Shown here: positions 9,512 through 18,008 of the stretch, piece after piece
Layout of the letters: each line of letters starts with the position of its first letter
Numbering within the stretch: position 1 is the stretch's first letter
Assembly: GCF_030813915.1 (NCBI RefSeq)
Contig: NZ_JAUSUJ010000003.1
Span: 248,001 to 312,000 of the forward strand
Direction: 5' to 3'
DNA length: 64,000 bases
Source: Rhodoplanes tepidamans
Lineage (GTDB): Bacteria > Pseudomonadota > Alphaproteobacteria > Rhizobiales > Xanthobacteraceae
Program-made: the position numbers and the translations under genes
Notes under the pieces: generated by a model
What the model was told of the DNA's origin: nothing
The model's input: only the letters and a program-made list of their open reading frames with translations
The model's database searches: none

Positions 9512-11331
9512 GCCGCCCCCTCCCCCGCGATGCCGGCCGCGTCGCCGGCGTCAGGCGCATCGTCCGTCTGGCGGCGCCACAGCCGCGCATAGAGTCCGTC
9601 CGCCCCCATCAGGTCGTCGTGGCGGCCCGCCTCCACCAGCCGGCCGCGATCGAGCACCAGGATGCGGTCGGCCCGGCAGACGGTGCGCAGCCGGTGCGCC
9701 ACCACGATCACGGTGCGGCCGCGGACGATCTCGTCGAGCGCCGCCTGGATCAGCACCTCGTTCTCCGGATCCGCGTAGGCGGTCGCCTCGTCGAGCACCA
9801 GCACGGGCGTGTCGCGCAGCAGTGCCCGGGCGATCGACAGGCGCTGGCGCTCGCCGCCCGAGAGGCCGGCGCCGCGATCGTCCAGCACGGTGTCGTAGCC
9901 GTCCGGCAGGCGGCGGACGAAATCGTCGGCGCGGGCCCGCCGGGCGGCCGTCTCGATCTCGGCCCGGGAGGCGCCGGGGCGGCCGAGCGCGATGTTGTCG
10001 GCGATGGTCCCGCGGAACAGGAAGACGTCCTGCAGCACGAACGACACCGTGGCGGCGAGCGTGTCCGCATCCATGTCGCGCAGGTCGACGCCGCCGATCG
10101 CGATGCGCCCTTCGTCGACGTCGAAGAAGCGTCCGATCAGCCGAACGATCGTGCTCTTGCCGGCGCCGCTCGGGCCGACCACCGCGGCGACCGATCCGGC
10201 CGGGACGACGAAGCTCACGCGGTCGAGGGCCGATCGCGCCCCGTAACGGAAGCTCACGTCCTCGAAGGCGAGCGCGGCCCCGGCGGGCCGCCGCGGCACG
10301 GCCGGCACGGCCTGTGGCGGCGCGTCGAGCAGCGTGCGCACGAGCGCGTGCGACTCGGCGATCTGCTCGACCCGGAACGACAGGCTGGTGGCCGAGGTGA
10401 ACAGGTCGTCGATGCCGAGCGCGAAGGCGACCGCGACCAGCGCGGTCGGCCAGTCGACGGCGCCGAGGCCGACCAGCACGACGCCGGCCGCCGCCGTCGC
10501 GGCGGCGCTCGACGACATCACCCCGTTGGCGATCCCCATCGGCCGCGCGAGGTCGGCGATCCAGGCGTGCGCGAAGGCGACGTAGCGGTCGTACAGCCGG
10601 TCGATCTCGGCCAGCGCCGCGCCGTCCTGGCGGAACACCTTCATGGTCGGCACGGCGCGCACCGCGTCCGCGGTCGCCGCGCCGATGCGGCCGACGATCT
10701 CGTAATAGGCGCGTGCCGCGCCCTCGCCGCGCCGCATGAAGCCGGCGAACAGCGCGAGGCCGGCGAGCGACGGGAGAAGCGCCGCCAGCGCCAGCCGCCA
10801 GTCCAGCACGACGAGGCTCGCCAGCGCCACCAGCGGCGCGCACACGGCCGCGGTCGTCTCCGGCACCAGATGGGCGATGCCGTCCTCCAGCTTGTCGATG
10901 TCGTCGAGCACGATCTTGCGCAGCGATCCGGAATGCCGCCCGACCAGGAAGCCGAGCGCGGTGCGCCCGAGCGCCGCGAGCGCCGCGACCCGCAGCCGCG
11001 CCTGGATCCGGAAGGCGACCCGATGGGCGAGCCCGCCCGACAGCGCCGTCGCGGCGCGCCCCGCCACCACGGCGGCGATCACCACGGCGACGCCCGCGGC
11101 CTGATGATCGCCGGCGCCCGGCCCGAACAGCCACCACAGCCAGAACTGCGGCGCGAAGGAGAGCACGCCGCCCAGCACGGCGAGCCCGACGCCGGCGACC
11201 ACGGCGGCCCGGTGCGCCCGCATCTCGCCGAGCAGGAAGCGCAGCGCCGCGGCCTGGTCGGGCCGTCCCGCCGGCGCGCGCGCGGCGGTGCCGTCGCCGG
11301 TGATCGTCGCGGGCTCGGAGAGCGTCGTCAC
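9508..11331 (-). CDS. ABC transporter, fused permease/ATPase (YbtP/IrtA-like half)
   Basis: 607 residues, starting at a GTG that overlaps the preceding ATPase gene by four bases (GTGA). The N-terminal membrane domain spans roughly residues 35-330. The nucleotide-binding domain has Walker A GPSGAGKST, Q-loop FVLQDVFLF, signature LSGGERQ, a Walker B region VLVLDEATAYADPENE, and switch histidine AHRLR. The DEATAxADPENE form resembles the siderophore-linked YbtP/IrtA group, as I recall it, rather than typical lipid or drug exporters. No siderophore-interacting reductase domain of the IrtA kind is fused at the N-terminus. It probably pairs with the next gene to carry the ferri-siderophore, or the siderophore itself, across the inner membrane. 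Confidence 0.88.
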   Translation of the reverse strand: MTTLSEPATITGDGTAARAPAGRPDQAAALRFLLGEMRAHRAAVVAGVGLAVLGGVLSFAPQFWLWWLFGPGAGDHQAAGVAVVIAAVVAGRAATALSGGLAHRVAFRIQARLRVAALAALGRTALGFLVGRHSGSLRKIVLDDIDKLEDGIAHLVPETTAAVCAPLVALASLVVLDWRLALAALLPSLAGLALFAGFMRRGEGAARAYYEIVGRIGAATADAVRAVPTMKVFRQDGAALAEIDRLYDRYVAFAHAWIADLARPMGIANGVMSSSAAATAAAGVVLVGLGAVDWPTALVAVAFALGIDDLFTSATSLSFRVEQIAESHALVRTLLDAPPQAVPAVPRRPAGAALAFEDVSFRYGARSALDRVSFVVPAGSVAAVVGPSGAGKSTIVRLIGRFFDVDEGRIAIGGVDLRDMDADTLAATVSFVLQDVFLFRGTIADNIALGRPGASRAEIETAARRARADDFVRRLPDGYDTVLDDRGAGLSGGERQRLSIARALLRDTPVLVLDEATAYADPENEVLIQAALDEIVRGRTVIVVAHRLRTVCRADRILVLDRGRLVEAGRHDDLMGADGLYARLWRRQTDDAPDAGDAAGIAGEGAA

Positions 11332-12044
11332 GGCCGCCTCTCGTCGTCGACGATGCGGCCGTCGACCATGTGGATGCGCCGGTCGGCCCCGGCGGCGAAC
11401 TCGGGCGAATGGGTGACGGCCACCACGGTGGTGCCGTCACGGTCGACGAGGTCGCGCAGCAGCCGGAACACCTGCTCGCCCGAGCGGGTGTCGAGCGAGC
11501 CGGTCGGCTCGTCGGCGAGGATCACGGCCGGCGCGTTGGCGAGCGCGCGCGCCACGGCGACCCGCTGCCGCTGGCCGCCCGACATCTGGTCCGGCCGCTT
11601 GCCGGCGTGGTCGGCGAGGCCGAGGCTCGCCAGGATCGCCTCGGCCCGCTCGCGCATCTCGGCCGCGCCCACGCGACCGAGCGCCCGCATCGGCAGCATG
11701 ACGTTGTCGCGCGCCGTGAACTCGGGCAGCAGGAAGTGGAACTGGAAGACGAAGCCGAGCGTCGCGAGCCGCAGCCGCGCCCGCGCGTCGCCGTCGAGCC
11801 CCGCGGTCGGCGCCCCGAGCAGCCGGATCTCGCCGCGGCTCGGCTGGTCGAGCAGGCCGAGCAGATAGAGCAGCGACGACTTGCCCGAGCCGGACGGGCC
11901 GGTGACGGCGACGAACTCGCCGGCCGCCACGGCGAGGTCGGCATCCTCGACCAGCGTCACCGGCACGGTCTCGGGCAGCACGCGGGTGAGCCGCACCGCC
12001 TCGATCAGCGGACCGGTGGGGGCTACCGGGGCGGCGGCGCTCAC
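11328..12044 (-). CDS. ABC transporter ATP-binding protein (MacB/LolD type)
   Basis: 238-residue stand-alone ATPase. The start is the GTG at 12044-12042, which overlaps the stop of the permease gene as GTGA; a longer open frame continues upstream but merely crosses the permease gene out of phase. Motifs: Walker A GPSGSGKSS, Q-loop FVFQFHFLL, signature MSGGQRQ, Walker B AVILADEPTGSLD, switch THSPE. The ADEPTGSLD form is typical of the LolD/MacB/FtsE group that works with FtsX-like permeases. With the permease and adaptor encoded just upstream it makes a complete Dev/MacAB-like tripartite pump lacking only the outer-membrane channel. Its likely role is siderophore export or recycling, inferred from position. 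Confidence 0.9.
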   Translation of the reverse strand: MSAAAPVAPTGPLIEAVRLTRVLPETVPVTLVEDADLAVAAGEFVAVTGPSGSGKSSLLYLLGLLDQPSRGEIRLLGAPTAGLDGDARARLRLATLGFVFQFHFLLPEFTARDNVMLPMRALGRVGAAEMRERAEAILASLGLADHAGKRPDQMSGGQRQRVAVARALANAPAVILADEPTGSLDTRSGEQVFRLLRDLVDRDGTTVVAVTHSPEFAAGADRRIHMVDGRIVDDERRP

Positions 12045-13279
12045 GTCGCCCCCCGGATGATCGCGACCGGATGCTGGCGCGCCGCCTTGCGGGCCGGCAG
12101 GAAGCCGGCGACACCCGACGACACCAGCGCGACCGCCGTCGCCGTCACGTAGTGGGCCGGCGAATAGAGGATCGGCATCCGGGTCATGTCGGTGAAGGCG
12201 GAGAACTCGAACTCCAGCGAGCCGAGGAACAGGCACAGCGCGAATCCGAGCAGCGAGCCGAGGGCCGCGCCGGCGGCGCCGATCATCAGCGCCTCCAGCA
12301 CGAAGATGCGCCGCACCGTCCGCTCGCGCAGCCCGAGCGACTTCATGATGGCGATGTCGCGCGCCTTCTCGTGCGTGATGGTGGAGACGATGTTGTAGGT
12401 GCCGAAGCTCGCCACCAGCAGGATCGCCCCGATCATCAGCACCGTGATGTTCTCGCGCAGCCGGAAGGCCGACAGCAGCTCCTCGTGCGCCTCGTCCCAG
12501 CTCACCGCGAGGTAGCCGGTCTCGGCCGTGATCCGTCCGGCGACGTCGCGGGCGATCATCGGATCGGCGAGCTTGAAGCGCATCTCGTTGACGAGCCCGA
12601 TCTGGTCGGCGAGGATCTGCGCCGTCTTGGCCAGCGTGTAGATGGTCCCCTCGTCGGCGGTCCGCACGCCGAGATGGAAGATGCCGACCACCTCGGCATT
12701 CATGCGCACGTTGTTGGGCGGCGTCAGGGACACGTTGGAGCCGACGCGCGCGCCGATCTTGCGGGCCAGCCGCGAGCCGAGCAGCACCCCGTTGGTGGCG
12801 CGATAGAGCGAGCGGATCGTGCCCTGCCGCATCTTGACGGCGAGGTTGGAGACCTGCGGCTCGCGCGCCGGGTCGACCCCCACCACGGTCGCCGAGACGT
12901 CGCGGCCGGAGTAGCTCATGATCACCTGGGTGTTGACGGCCGGCGCGATCGCCCCCGGCATCCAGCCTTCCAGCGCCGCCATGGTGGCGAGCGGGTTCTT
13001 GATGCCCTTGCGCCGCCTGTGCGGGATCAGCCCGTGAATCTCGGCACTGGCGTAGAGGCGCTCGGCCGGCTGCACGGTGGGAGCCGGCCGGTCGTCGCTC
13101 AGCGTGATGTGCGGCAGGGCGTTCACCAGGGCCTGGACGAAATCGACCTGAGAGCCCTGCATCAGAGCGGACATCATGATGGCGAATCCGACCCCGGTGG
13201 CGACGCCGAGCACCGCGACCAGCGACTGGCGGGCCCGCGCCCGCACATGCGTCGTGGCGATCTCCAGCACCAGGCTCAT
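12041..13279 (-). CDS. ABC transporter permease, FtsX/LolC-like
   Basis: 412 residues with the architecture of MacB/LolC/DevC permeases: one transmembrane helix near residues 15-35 (VLGVATGVGFAIMMSAL), a periplasmic domain of about 220 residues, then three helices near the C-terminus, ending in the cytoplasmic tail FLPARKAARQHPVAIIRG. The FtsX family is recognisable from HEKARDIAIMKSLGL between helices two and three. The ATG overlaps the adaptor gene stop by four bases, and the stop overlaps the ATPase start by four bases. It should transmit ATP-driven conformational change to the periplasmic adaptor, in the manner of PvdT or MacB in siderophore export. Substrate is inferred from the locus. 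Confidence 0.9.
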   Translation of the reverse strand: MSLVLEIATTHVRARARQSLVAVLGVATGVGFAIMMSALMQGSQVDFVQALVNALPHITLSDDRPAPTVQPAERLYASAEIHGLIPHRRRKGIKNPLATMAALEGWMPGAIAPAVNTQVIMSYSGRDVSATVVGVDPAREPQVSNLAVKMRQGTIRSLYRATNGVLLGSRLARKIGARVGSNVSLTPPNNVRMNAEVVGIFHLGVRTADEGTIYTLAKTAQILADQIGLVNEMRFKLADPMIARDVAGRITAETGYLAVSWDEAHEELLSAFRLRENITVLMIGAILLVASFGTYNIVSTITHEKARDIAIMKSLGLRERTVRRIFVLEALMIGAAGAALGSLLGFALCLFLGSLEFEFSAFTDMTRMPILYSPAHYVTATAVALVSSGVAGFLPARKAARQHPVAIIRGAT

Positions 13280-14331
13280 CGCGGGCCACTCTGCGCTGCG
13301 GCGGTGGCGGTCGGGGTCGCGGCAGCCGCGGCCGCGACGTCGCGGACCCGGCCGCCGGCCCGGCTCGCCGGCGGCGCCGGCGAGATCGGCCGGTCCTCGT
13401 CGGCGAGGCCGGCGACGATCTCGACGGTGCGTGGACCGCGGATGCCGGTGCGGACCGGGCGGCGCACTGCACGGCCGCCCTCGATGACGAACACGGCGCC
13501 GTCGCGCACCGCCTCGATCGGCGCCAGCAGCGCACCGGCCTGCTCGCGCACCACGATGTTGGCCTCGACGCTCATCCCGATCGCCAGCGGCGTGTCGTCG
13601 GGCAGCCGGATGCGCACCCGGAACGTCTTGGCGACCGCGTCGCCGGCCGGCGTGATGTCGTGCACGCGGGCTTCGAGGTCGCGGTCCGGGAACGCGTCGG
13701 CCCGGATCCAGACGCGCTGGCCGACCGCGACGAGCGGGATGTCCTCCTCGTTCACCTCGGCGACGAGCCGCAGCGGCCGCGGCTCGCCGACCCGGTAGAG
13801 CACCGCCGCGGTGTCGACCATCTCGCCGACCTCGCCGTCCTCGCGCAGCACCATGCCGGCGAGCGGCGCCACCAGGCGGTAGTTCTCGATGCGCTCGGCC
13901 TGGGCGGCGATCAGCGCCTCGAGCTGACGCAGCTCGGTGAGGGCGCGCTCCTGCGCCTGCGGCGCCGCGACGCCGCGGGCGGCGAGCTCGACCTGACGGT
14001 CGCGATCGCGCCGCGCCTGATCACGCCGCGCCTCGAGCTCCTGCAGGGTATGGCGCGCCTCGCGGTCGTCGAGCCGCGCGAGCACGTGCCCGGCGGCGAC
14101 GGTCTGCCCCTCGCAGCGGCAGCGCGCGACGATGCGGCCGCGCACCGCCGGCCCGATCTTGGCCCAGGTCACCGGCTCGACCACGCCGGTCGCGTAGACG
14201 ATCTGGGCCGCGGTGCCGCGGGTGAGCCCGACCGTCGCGACCGCCGGGCCGCGTCCGACGAGCCACCACCAGCTCCCGGCGGCGAGGAGGCCGAGGACGC
14301 CGACGATGGAAACGGAGCGCAGGAGCTTCAC
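13276..14331 (-). CDS. HlyD/MacA-family periplasmic adaptor protein
   Basis: 351 residues from the GTG at 14331-14329, which places a single membrane anchor (VSIVGVLGLLAAGSWWWLV) at the N-terminus; an upstream in-frame extension lacks any signal and looks non-coding. A lipoyl/biotinyl-like half motif (GRIVARCRCEGQTVAAGHVL) is followed by a coiled-coil hairpin rich in Arg, Glu and Gln, the second lipoyl half (YRLVAPLAGMVLREDGEVGEMV), then beta-barrel and membrane-proximal domains. This is the MacA/DevB/PvdR pattern. The C-terminus is alanine-rich and low in complexity. A gap of 184 bases separates it from entA, so it may have its own promoter. It forms a tripartite exporter with the two following genes. 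Confidence 0.87.
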   Translation of the reverse strand: MKLLRSVSIVGVLGLLAAGSWWWLVGRGPAVATVGLTRGTAAQIVYATGVVEPVTWAKIGPAVRGRIVARCRCEGQTVAAGHVLARLDDREARHTLQELEARRDQARRDRDRQVELAARGVAAPQAQERALTELRQLEALIAAQAERIENYRLVAPLAGMVLREDGEVGEMVDTAAVLYRVGEPRPLRLVAEVNEEDIPLVAVGQRVWIRADAFPDRDLEARVHDITPAGDAVAKTFRVRIRLPDDTPLAIGMSVEANIVVREQAGALLAPIEAVRDGAVFVIEGGRAVRRPVRTGIRGPRTVEIVAGLADEDRPISPAPPASRAGGRVRDVAAAAAATPTATAAAQSGPR

Positions 14332-14515
14332 GGCCGAACCGGTCCACGGATGCGGGCACGCAGCCCGGAACTGTCTGGAAACTCTCGAAACAAGCGGGGA
14401 ACCGAGCATCGACCATGCGGCACGGCGGCCGATCCCGCTATCGATTTTGTGCCCCGACCACGGCGCACGCGCCGGGCTGCGACGACCGGACGGACGACGA
14501 CCGCACCGGCGCCGC

Positions 14516-15292
14516 TCACGTCGTCTGGGCGGCACCTCCGTCGACAGCGACCACCGCCATGGTGACGTGCGCAGCTTGGTCGGAAAGCAGGAACAGCACG
14601 GCGTTCGCGACATCCTGCGGCTCGCCGATGCGGCCGAGCGGAATCCCGGGCTTGAACGTCTCCAGCGAGCCGGCGATCACCTGCGCCTCGTCCGACGGAT
14701 CCCTCCACAGGGCGGAGAGCATGGCGGTGCGGGTCGAGCCCGGCGCCACCACGTTGCAGCGGATGCCGTGGCGGCCGAGCTCGAGGCCGAGGCTGCGCGT
14801 GATCATCACGGCCGCCGCCTTCGAGGCCGCATAGGCCGCCATGCCGTGGCGCGGCACGCCGGCCGCGTTGGACGCCACCGTGACGATGCCGCCCTGCCGG
14901 CGCGGCAGCATCCGGCGCGCCACGGCGCGGGAGACGAGAAAGGCGCCGCGGGCGTTGACGTCGAACATGGCGTCCCACGCCGCCGCGTCGGTCTCCAGCG
15001 CAGGCGCCGCCACCAGCACGCCGGCGACGTTGACCAGACAGGCGATCGGTCCGAGATCGCGCTCGACGCGGTCGACCACGGGATCGATGTCGTCCGCCCG
15101 GCGCAGGTCGAGACCGTAGCCATGGGCGCCGGCGCCGATCTCCCGGGCCAGCGCCGCGCAGGCGGCAGCGTCGCGATCCAGCGCCGCGACGACGGCGCCC
15201 GCGTCGTGCAGGCTCTTCATCACGGCGCGCCCGATGCCTCCGGTGGCCCCGGTGACGATCGCGACCCGTTCGTCGAACCCGGCCAGCTCCAT
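14516..15292 (-). CDS. entA: 2,3-dihydro-2,3-dihydroxybenzoate dehydrogenase
   Basis: 258-residue short-chain dehydrogenase that oxidises 2,3-dihydro-DHB to 2,3-dihydroxybenzoate with NAD. The start ATG lies nine bases after the isochorismatase stop, with TGAGGA overlapping that stop as ribosome site. Visible motifs: nucleotide-binding GATGGIG near residue 14, NVAGV, active-site segment VASNAAGVPRHGMAAYAASK carrying Tyr-x-x-x-Lys, and VAPGSTRTAM, which matches EntA/DhbA. A general SDR role would be possible from the fold alone. The adjacent isochorismatase and isochorismate synthase genes make the EntA assignment strong. It is the last step in supplying the aryl cap of the siderophore. Confidence 0.93.
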   Translation of the reverse strand: MELAGFDERVAIVTGATGGIGRAVMKSLHDAGAVVAALDRDAAACAALAREIGAGAHGYGLDLRRADDIDPVVDRVERDLGPIACLVNVAGVLVAAPALETDAAAWDAMFDVNARGAFLVSRAVARRMLPRRQGGIVTVASNAAGVPRHGMAAYAASKAAAVMITRSLGLELGRHGIRCNVVAPGSTRTAMLSALWRDPSDEAQVIAGSLETFKPGIPLGRIGEPQDVANAVLFLLSDQAAHVTMAVVAVDGGAAQTT

Positions 15293-15300
15293 CGCAGTCC

Positions 15301-15933
15301 TCACAAGATCTTCAGGAGATCGTCGGTGGAGATCACGCGGCCGCAGCGGTCGGCCACGTAAGCGAGCGCCGCGTCGTGCCGTGTGCGTGAAAAATCGGCG
15401 ACGGCGTCGGCCACCAGGAAGGGCTCGATGTCGCGCATGAAGGCGTCCGCCGCGGTCAGCATGCAGCCGATATGCGCATAGACGCCGACCACGATCAGCT
15501 GACGGCGACCGCGGGCGCGCAGCATCGGCTCGAGGGTGGTGCGCTGGAAGGCGCTGTAGCGCCACTTGGTGATCACGAGGTCGCCCGGCTCCGGCGCGAG
15601 CTCGGCGACGATGTCGCTGTCGGCTCCGTCCTCGCCCATGCCGGGGCCCCAGATGTCGCCCTGCAGGCCGCGGTCGCGCGGATCCTGGCGGCCCGGCTGG
15701 GCGCTGTAGATCACCGGCACGCCGCGGGCCCGGCAGTGCGCGGCGAGCCGCGCGATGTTGGCCAGCATCGGCGCGATCGGCGCCGCGCGCGGCGGAAAGG
15801 CGCGCACGAAGTAGCCCTGCATGTCGTGGACGAGCAGCGCCGCCGCAGCCGCGTCGGGCCGCCAGCCGACCCGGCACGTCGGCAGCTCGTCCCGGGCCGG
15901 CAGCGCATAGCCGGCGATCTCGGGCAGTCCCAT
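15301..15933 (-). CDS. entB: Isochorismatase (EntB N-terminal type, no aryl carrier domain)
   Basis: 210 residues, ATG at 15933-15931 preceded by GGGAGGGAGA. Hydrolyses isochorismate to 2,3-dihydro-2,3-dihydroxybenzoate and pyruvate. Diagnostic segments include LLVHDMQGYFV (catalytic Asp), VITKWRYSAF (catalytic Lys) and GVYAHIGCMLTAADAF, all very close to EntB/PhzD-type isochorismatases. The protein ends at ISTDDLLKIL, where E. coli EntB continues into an aryl carrier domain, so that domain is absent here and is instead found at the N-terminus of NRPS1. The gene lies between those for isochorismate synthase and EntA on one transcript, which fits stepwise flux from chorismate to DHB. Confidence 0.93.
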   Translation of the reverse strand: MGLPEIAGYALPARDELPTCRVGWRPDAAAAALLVHDMQGYFVRAFPPRAAPIAPMLANIARLAAHCRARGVPVIYSAQPGRQDPRDRGLQGDIWGPGMGEDGADSDIVAELAPEPGDLVITKWRYSAFQRTTLEPMLRARGRRQLIVVGVYAHIGCMLTAADAFMRDIEPFLVADAVADFSRTRHDAALAYVADRCGRVISTDDLLKIL

Positions 15934-15968
15934 GGTGTCGGTCTCTCCCTCCCGGCCGCGTGCGTGTC

Positions 15969-17120
15969 TCAGACGTCGTCCACGACGGCGACGCCGAGCG
16001 CCGCCAGCAGCGCACCGAACTTGGCCCGCGTCTCGCGGGTCTCCTCGCCCGGATCCGACCCCGGCACGATGCCGGCGCCGGCATAGAGCCGCGCCGTACA
16101 GCCGGTGAACTCGGCGCAACGCAGCGTCACGTACCAGCGGCCGTCGCCACGGGCGTCCGTCCAGCCGATCGCGCCGGCGTAGAAGCCGCGGTCGAACGGC
16201 TCCAGCTCGCGGATCAGCGCGGCGGCGCGCTCGCGCGGCTCGCCGCACACCGCCGGCGTCGGATGCAGGCGCGCCGCCAGCTCGAGCGACGACACTTCCG
16301 GATCCTTCAGCTCGCCCGCGATGCGGCTGCCGAGATGCCACATGGTGGCGGTGGCGACCGGCGACGGGACGGACGGAACGTCGAGGCGCCGGCAGAACGG
16401 CGCCAGGCCGTCGGCGATCGCCTCGACCACGGCGGCGTGCTCACGCCGGTCCTTGTCGGAGGCGAGGAGCGCGCGCGCCGCGGCGGCGTCGGCGGCCGGG
16501 TCGGCGCGCCGGCACGCCGATCCGGCGAGCGGCCACGACACCACCGTCCCGCCGGTCTTCTCGACCAGCAGCTCGGGCGTCGCCCCGATCAGCATCCCGG
16601 TGTCGAGCGGCACCCGGAAGATGGTCACGGCACGGTCGCGGGCGAGGCGGCGGATCACGGCGGCGAGGTCGAAGCCGCCGGCCGCACTCACGACGAGGCT
16701 GCGCGCCAGCACCACCTTGCGCAGCGGGCAGGCCTCGTGCGCCGAGCCGGCGATCGCCGCGAGCGCGCTCGCCACGCCGGCGGCGTAGATCTGCGGATGC
16801 GGCATCGCCGACAGCACGGCGTCGCCGGCGCAAGGTGCGGGCGACGGCTCCGCCCACGGCGCGGTGCGGGCACGGCCGAACCGGCACGGCTGATAGAGAT
16901 GCGCGGGGCGGTCGCGATCGAACGGCAGCGCGCCGACGACGATCGCCGGATCGCCCGGCTCGCCGGCGGCGAGGAAGTCCCGCACGACGTTCGTGCCGAG
17001 TTCACGCACCGCCAGCGGCAGGCGGCGGCGCACGCCTTCGCCGCAGATCTGCTCGCCGTCGCGGACCAGCGCGAACGGCATCGCCACGCCGACGACGTCG
17101 ATCCGACTGCAGTCGTCCAT
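15969..17120 (-). CDS. entC: Isochorismate synthase
   Basis: 383 residues; converts chorismate to isochorismate. The C-terminal chorismate-utilising domain shows the EntC/DhbC pattern: FRVPLDTGMLIGATPELLVE, SWPLAGSACRR, the segment LLASDKDRREHAAVVEAI, LHPTPAVCGEP and FDRGFYAGAIGW, with Glu and His at the usual metal and substrate positions. Because isochorismatase and EntA genes follow directly, the end product is DHB rather than salicylate. ATG at 17120-17118. A 132-bp gap separates it from the transferase gene upstream; it contains an AT-richer patch (about 17205-17250) that could hold a promoter, but no convincing -35/-10 pair was found. Confidence 0.93.
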   Translation of the reverse strand: MDDCSRIDVVGVAMPFALVRDGEQICGEGVRRRLPLAVRELGTNVVRDFLAAGEPGDPAIVVGALPFDRDRPAHLYQPCRFGRARTAPWAEPSPAPCAGDAVLSAMPHPQIYAAGVASALAAIAGSAHEACPLRKVVLARSLVVSAAGGFDLAAVIRRLARDRAVTIFRVPLDTGMLIGATPELLVEKTGGTVVSWPLAGSACRRADPAADAAAARALLASDKDRREHAAVVEAIADGLAPFCRRLDVPSVPSPVATATMWHLGSRIAGELKDPEVSSLELAARLHPTPAVCGEPRERAAALIRELEPFDRGFYAGAIGWTDARGDGRWYVTLRCAEFTGCTARLYAGAGIVPGSDPGEETRETRAKFGALLAALGVAVVDDV

Positions 17121-17252
17121 GGCCGCGGTCCATCCTCTCGTTCGTTGCAGGCGCGAGGGTTGGTTAGGCGAGAAGGTCGAGAGCGGCGACGCGTTTCGTG
17201 CGGCTCGCCCTCGTTATTTGCTCAATCGGTCCTCTCGATAGGAATTGTAATG

Positions 17253-18008
17253 TCACGTCGCCGCGCCATTCCGCGCCAGGCTCCGGCAGCCGTCCCACGG
17301 TGACGACCAGACGCAGCCGATCGCGATCACGCGGACGAATGTCGTCGCGGCGTCGAAGGCGACGGCGCCGCCGTGACGGCCGCCATCTTCCTCCAGATCC
17401 ACGACCCGCAGCCCCTCGCCGATCGGCAGCACCGGCGCGACCAGGTCGGGCCGCGTCGCGATCGTCGTCGGCTCCCGGGCGAAGCCGACCCCGAGCGCCT
17501 TCAGCACCGCCTCCTTGCGGGTCCAGCAGCGCAGCCTGCGCATCGGCCGCTCGGCGTCGTCGCCCGCGCCGAGCCAGGCGCGCTCGTCCGCATCGGCGAT
17601 GGCGAACGCTTCGTCGGCACGGCGCGCGAACGCGGCCTGCGCCTCGACGTCGAGCCCGATCGGCTCGGCCGGCGCCACGGCGAGCGCCACCGTCCCGGCC
17701 GCGTGCGAGATGCTGAAGGCCGGGCCGTCGGGCAGCCACGGCTTGCCGTAGGGTCCGAACAGCAGCGGCACGCCGGCCTGCCCGGGCAGAGCGGCGCGCA
17801 AGAGCGCGCGGCCGAGCGCGAAGCGGCGCCGGTCGCCGTCGCGCATGTAGCGGGCGCGCCGCTCGGTCTCCGCCGCGCTCAGGCAGGCGCCGGAGACCGG
17901 CCAGGAGTCGAGCGTCGTCATCACGACGAGCACGCCGCCGTCGGCGAGCGTGCGCCGGCACGCGGACGCGAGCGCCCCGCCGGCGTCGGCTTGCGGCGGC
18001 GCCGTCAC
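17253..18008 (-). CDS. Sfp-type 4'-phosphopantetheinyl transferase
   Basis: 251 residues starting at a GTG that overlaps the NRPS1 stop (GTGA). Transfers phosphopantetheine from CoA to the serine of carrier domains, and so activates every PCP, ACP and ArCP of this locus. Family motifs: GPYGKPWLPDG, FSISHAAGTVALAVA, IGLDVEAQ (magnesium-binding Asp/Glu), and WTRKEAVLKALGVGF. Length is within the Sfp/Gsp range of about 220-250. Coupling to the NRPS gene argues for a dedicated enzyme. Loss of it would be expected to abolish product formation unless another broad-range transferase exists elsewhere in the genome. Confidence 0.94.
   Translation of the reverse strand: MTAPPQADAGGALASACRRTLADGGVLVVMTTLDSWPVSGACLSAAETERRARYMRDGDRRRFALGRALLRAALPGQAGVPLLFGPYGKPWLPDGPAFSISHAAGTVALAVAPAEPIGLDVEAQAAFARRADEAFAIADADERAWLGAGDDAERPMRRLRCWTRKEAVLKALGVGFAREPTTIATRPDLVAPVLPIGEGLRVVDLEEDGGRHGGAVAFDAATTFVRVIAIGCVWSSPWDGCRSLARNGAAT

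Noticed and set aside
11328-13535. One long minus-strand frame covering both the ATPase and most of the permease region, suggesting a fused MacB-like protein.
   Set aside because: The part opposite the permease gene is out of phase and has no membrane segments. The permease is well formed in its own frame, and a GTGA overlap supplies the ATPase start.
15969-17120. Reading the isochorismate synthase as a bifunctional salicylate synthase (Irp9/MbtI type), which would give a yersiniabactin-like salicyl cap.
   Set aside because: The sequence follows EntC/DhbC, and isochorismatase and EntA genes lie directly downstream, which only makes sense for DHB.
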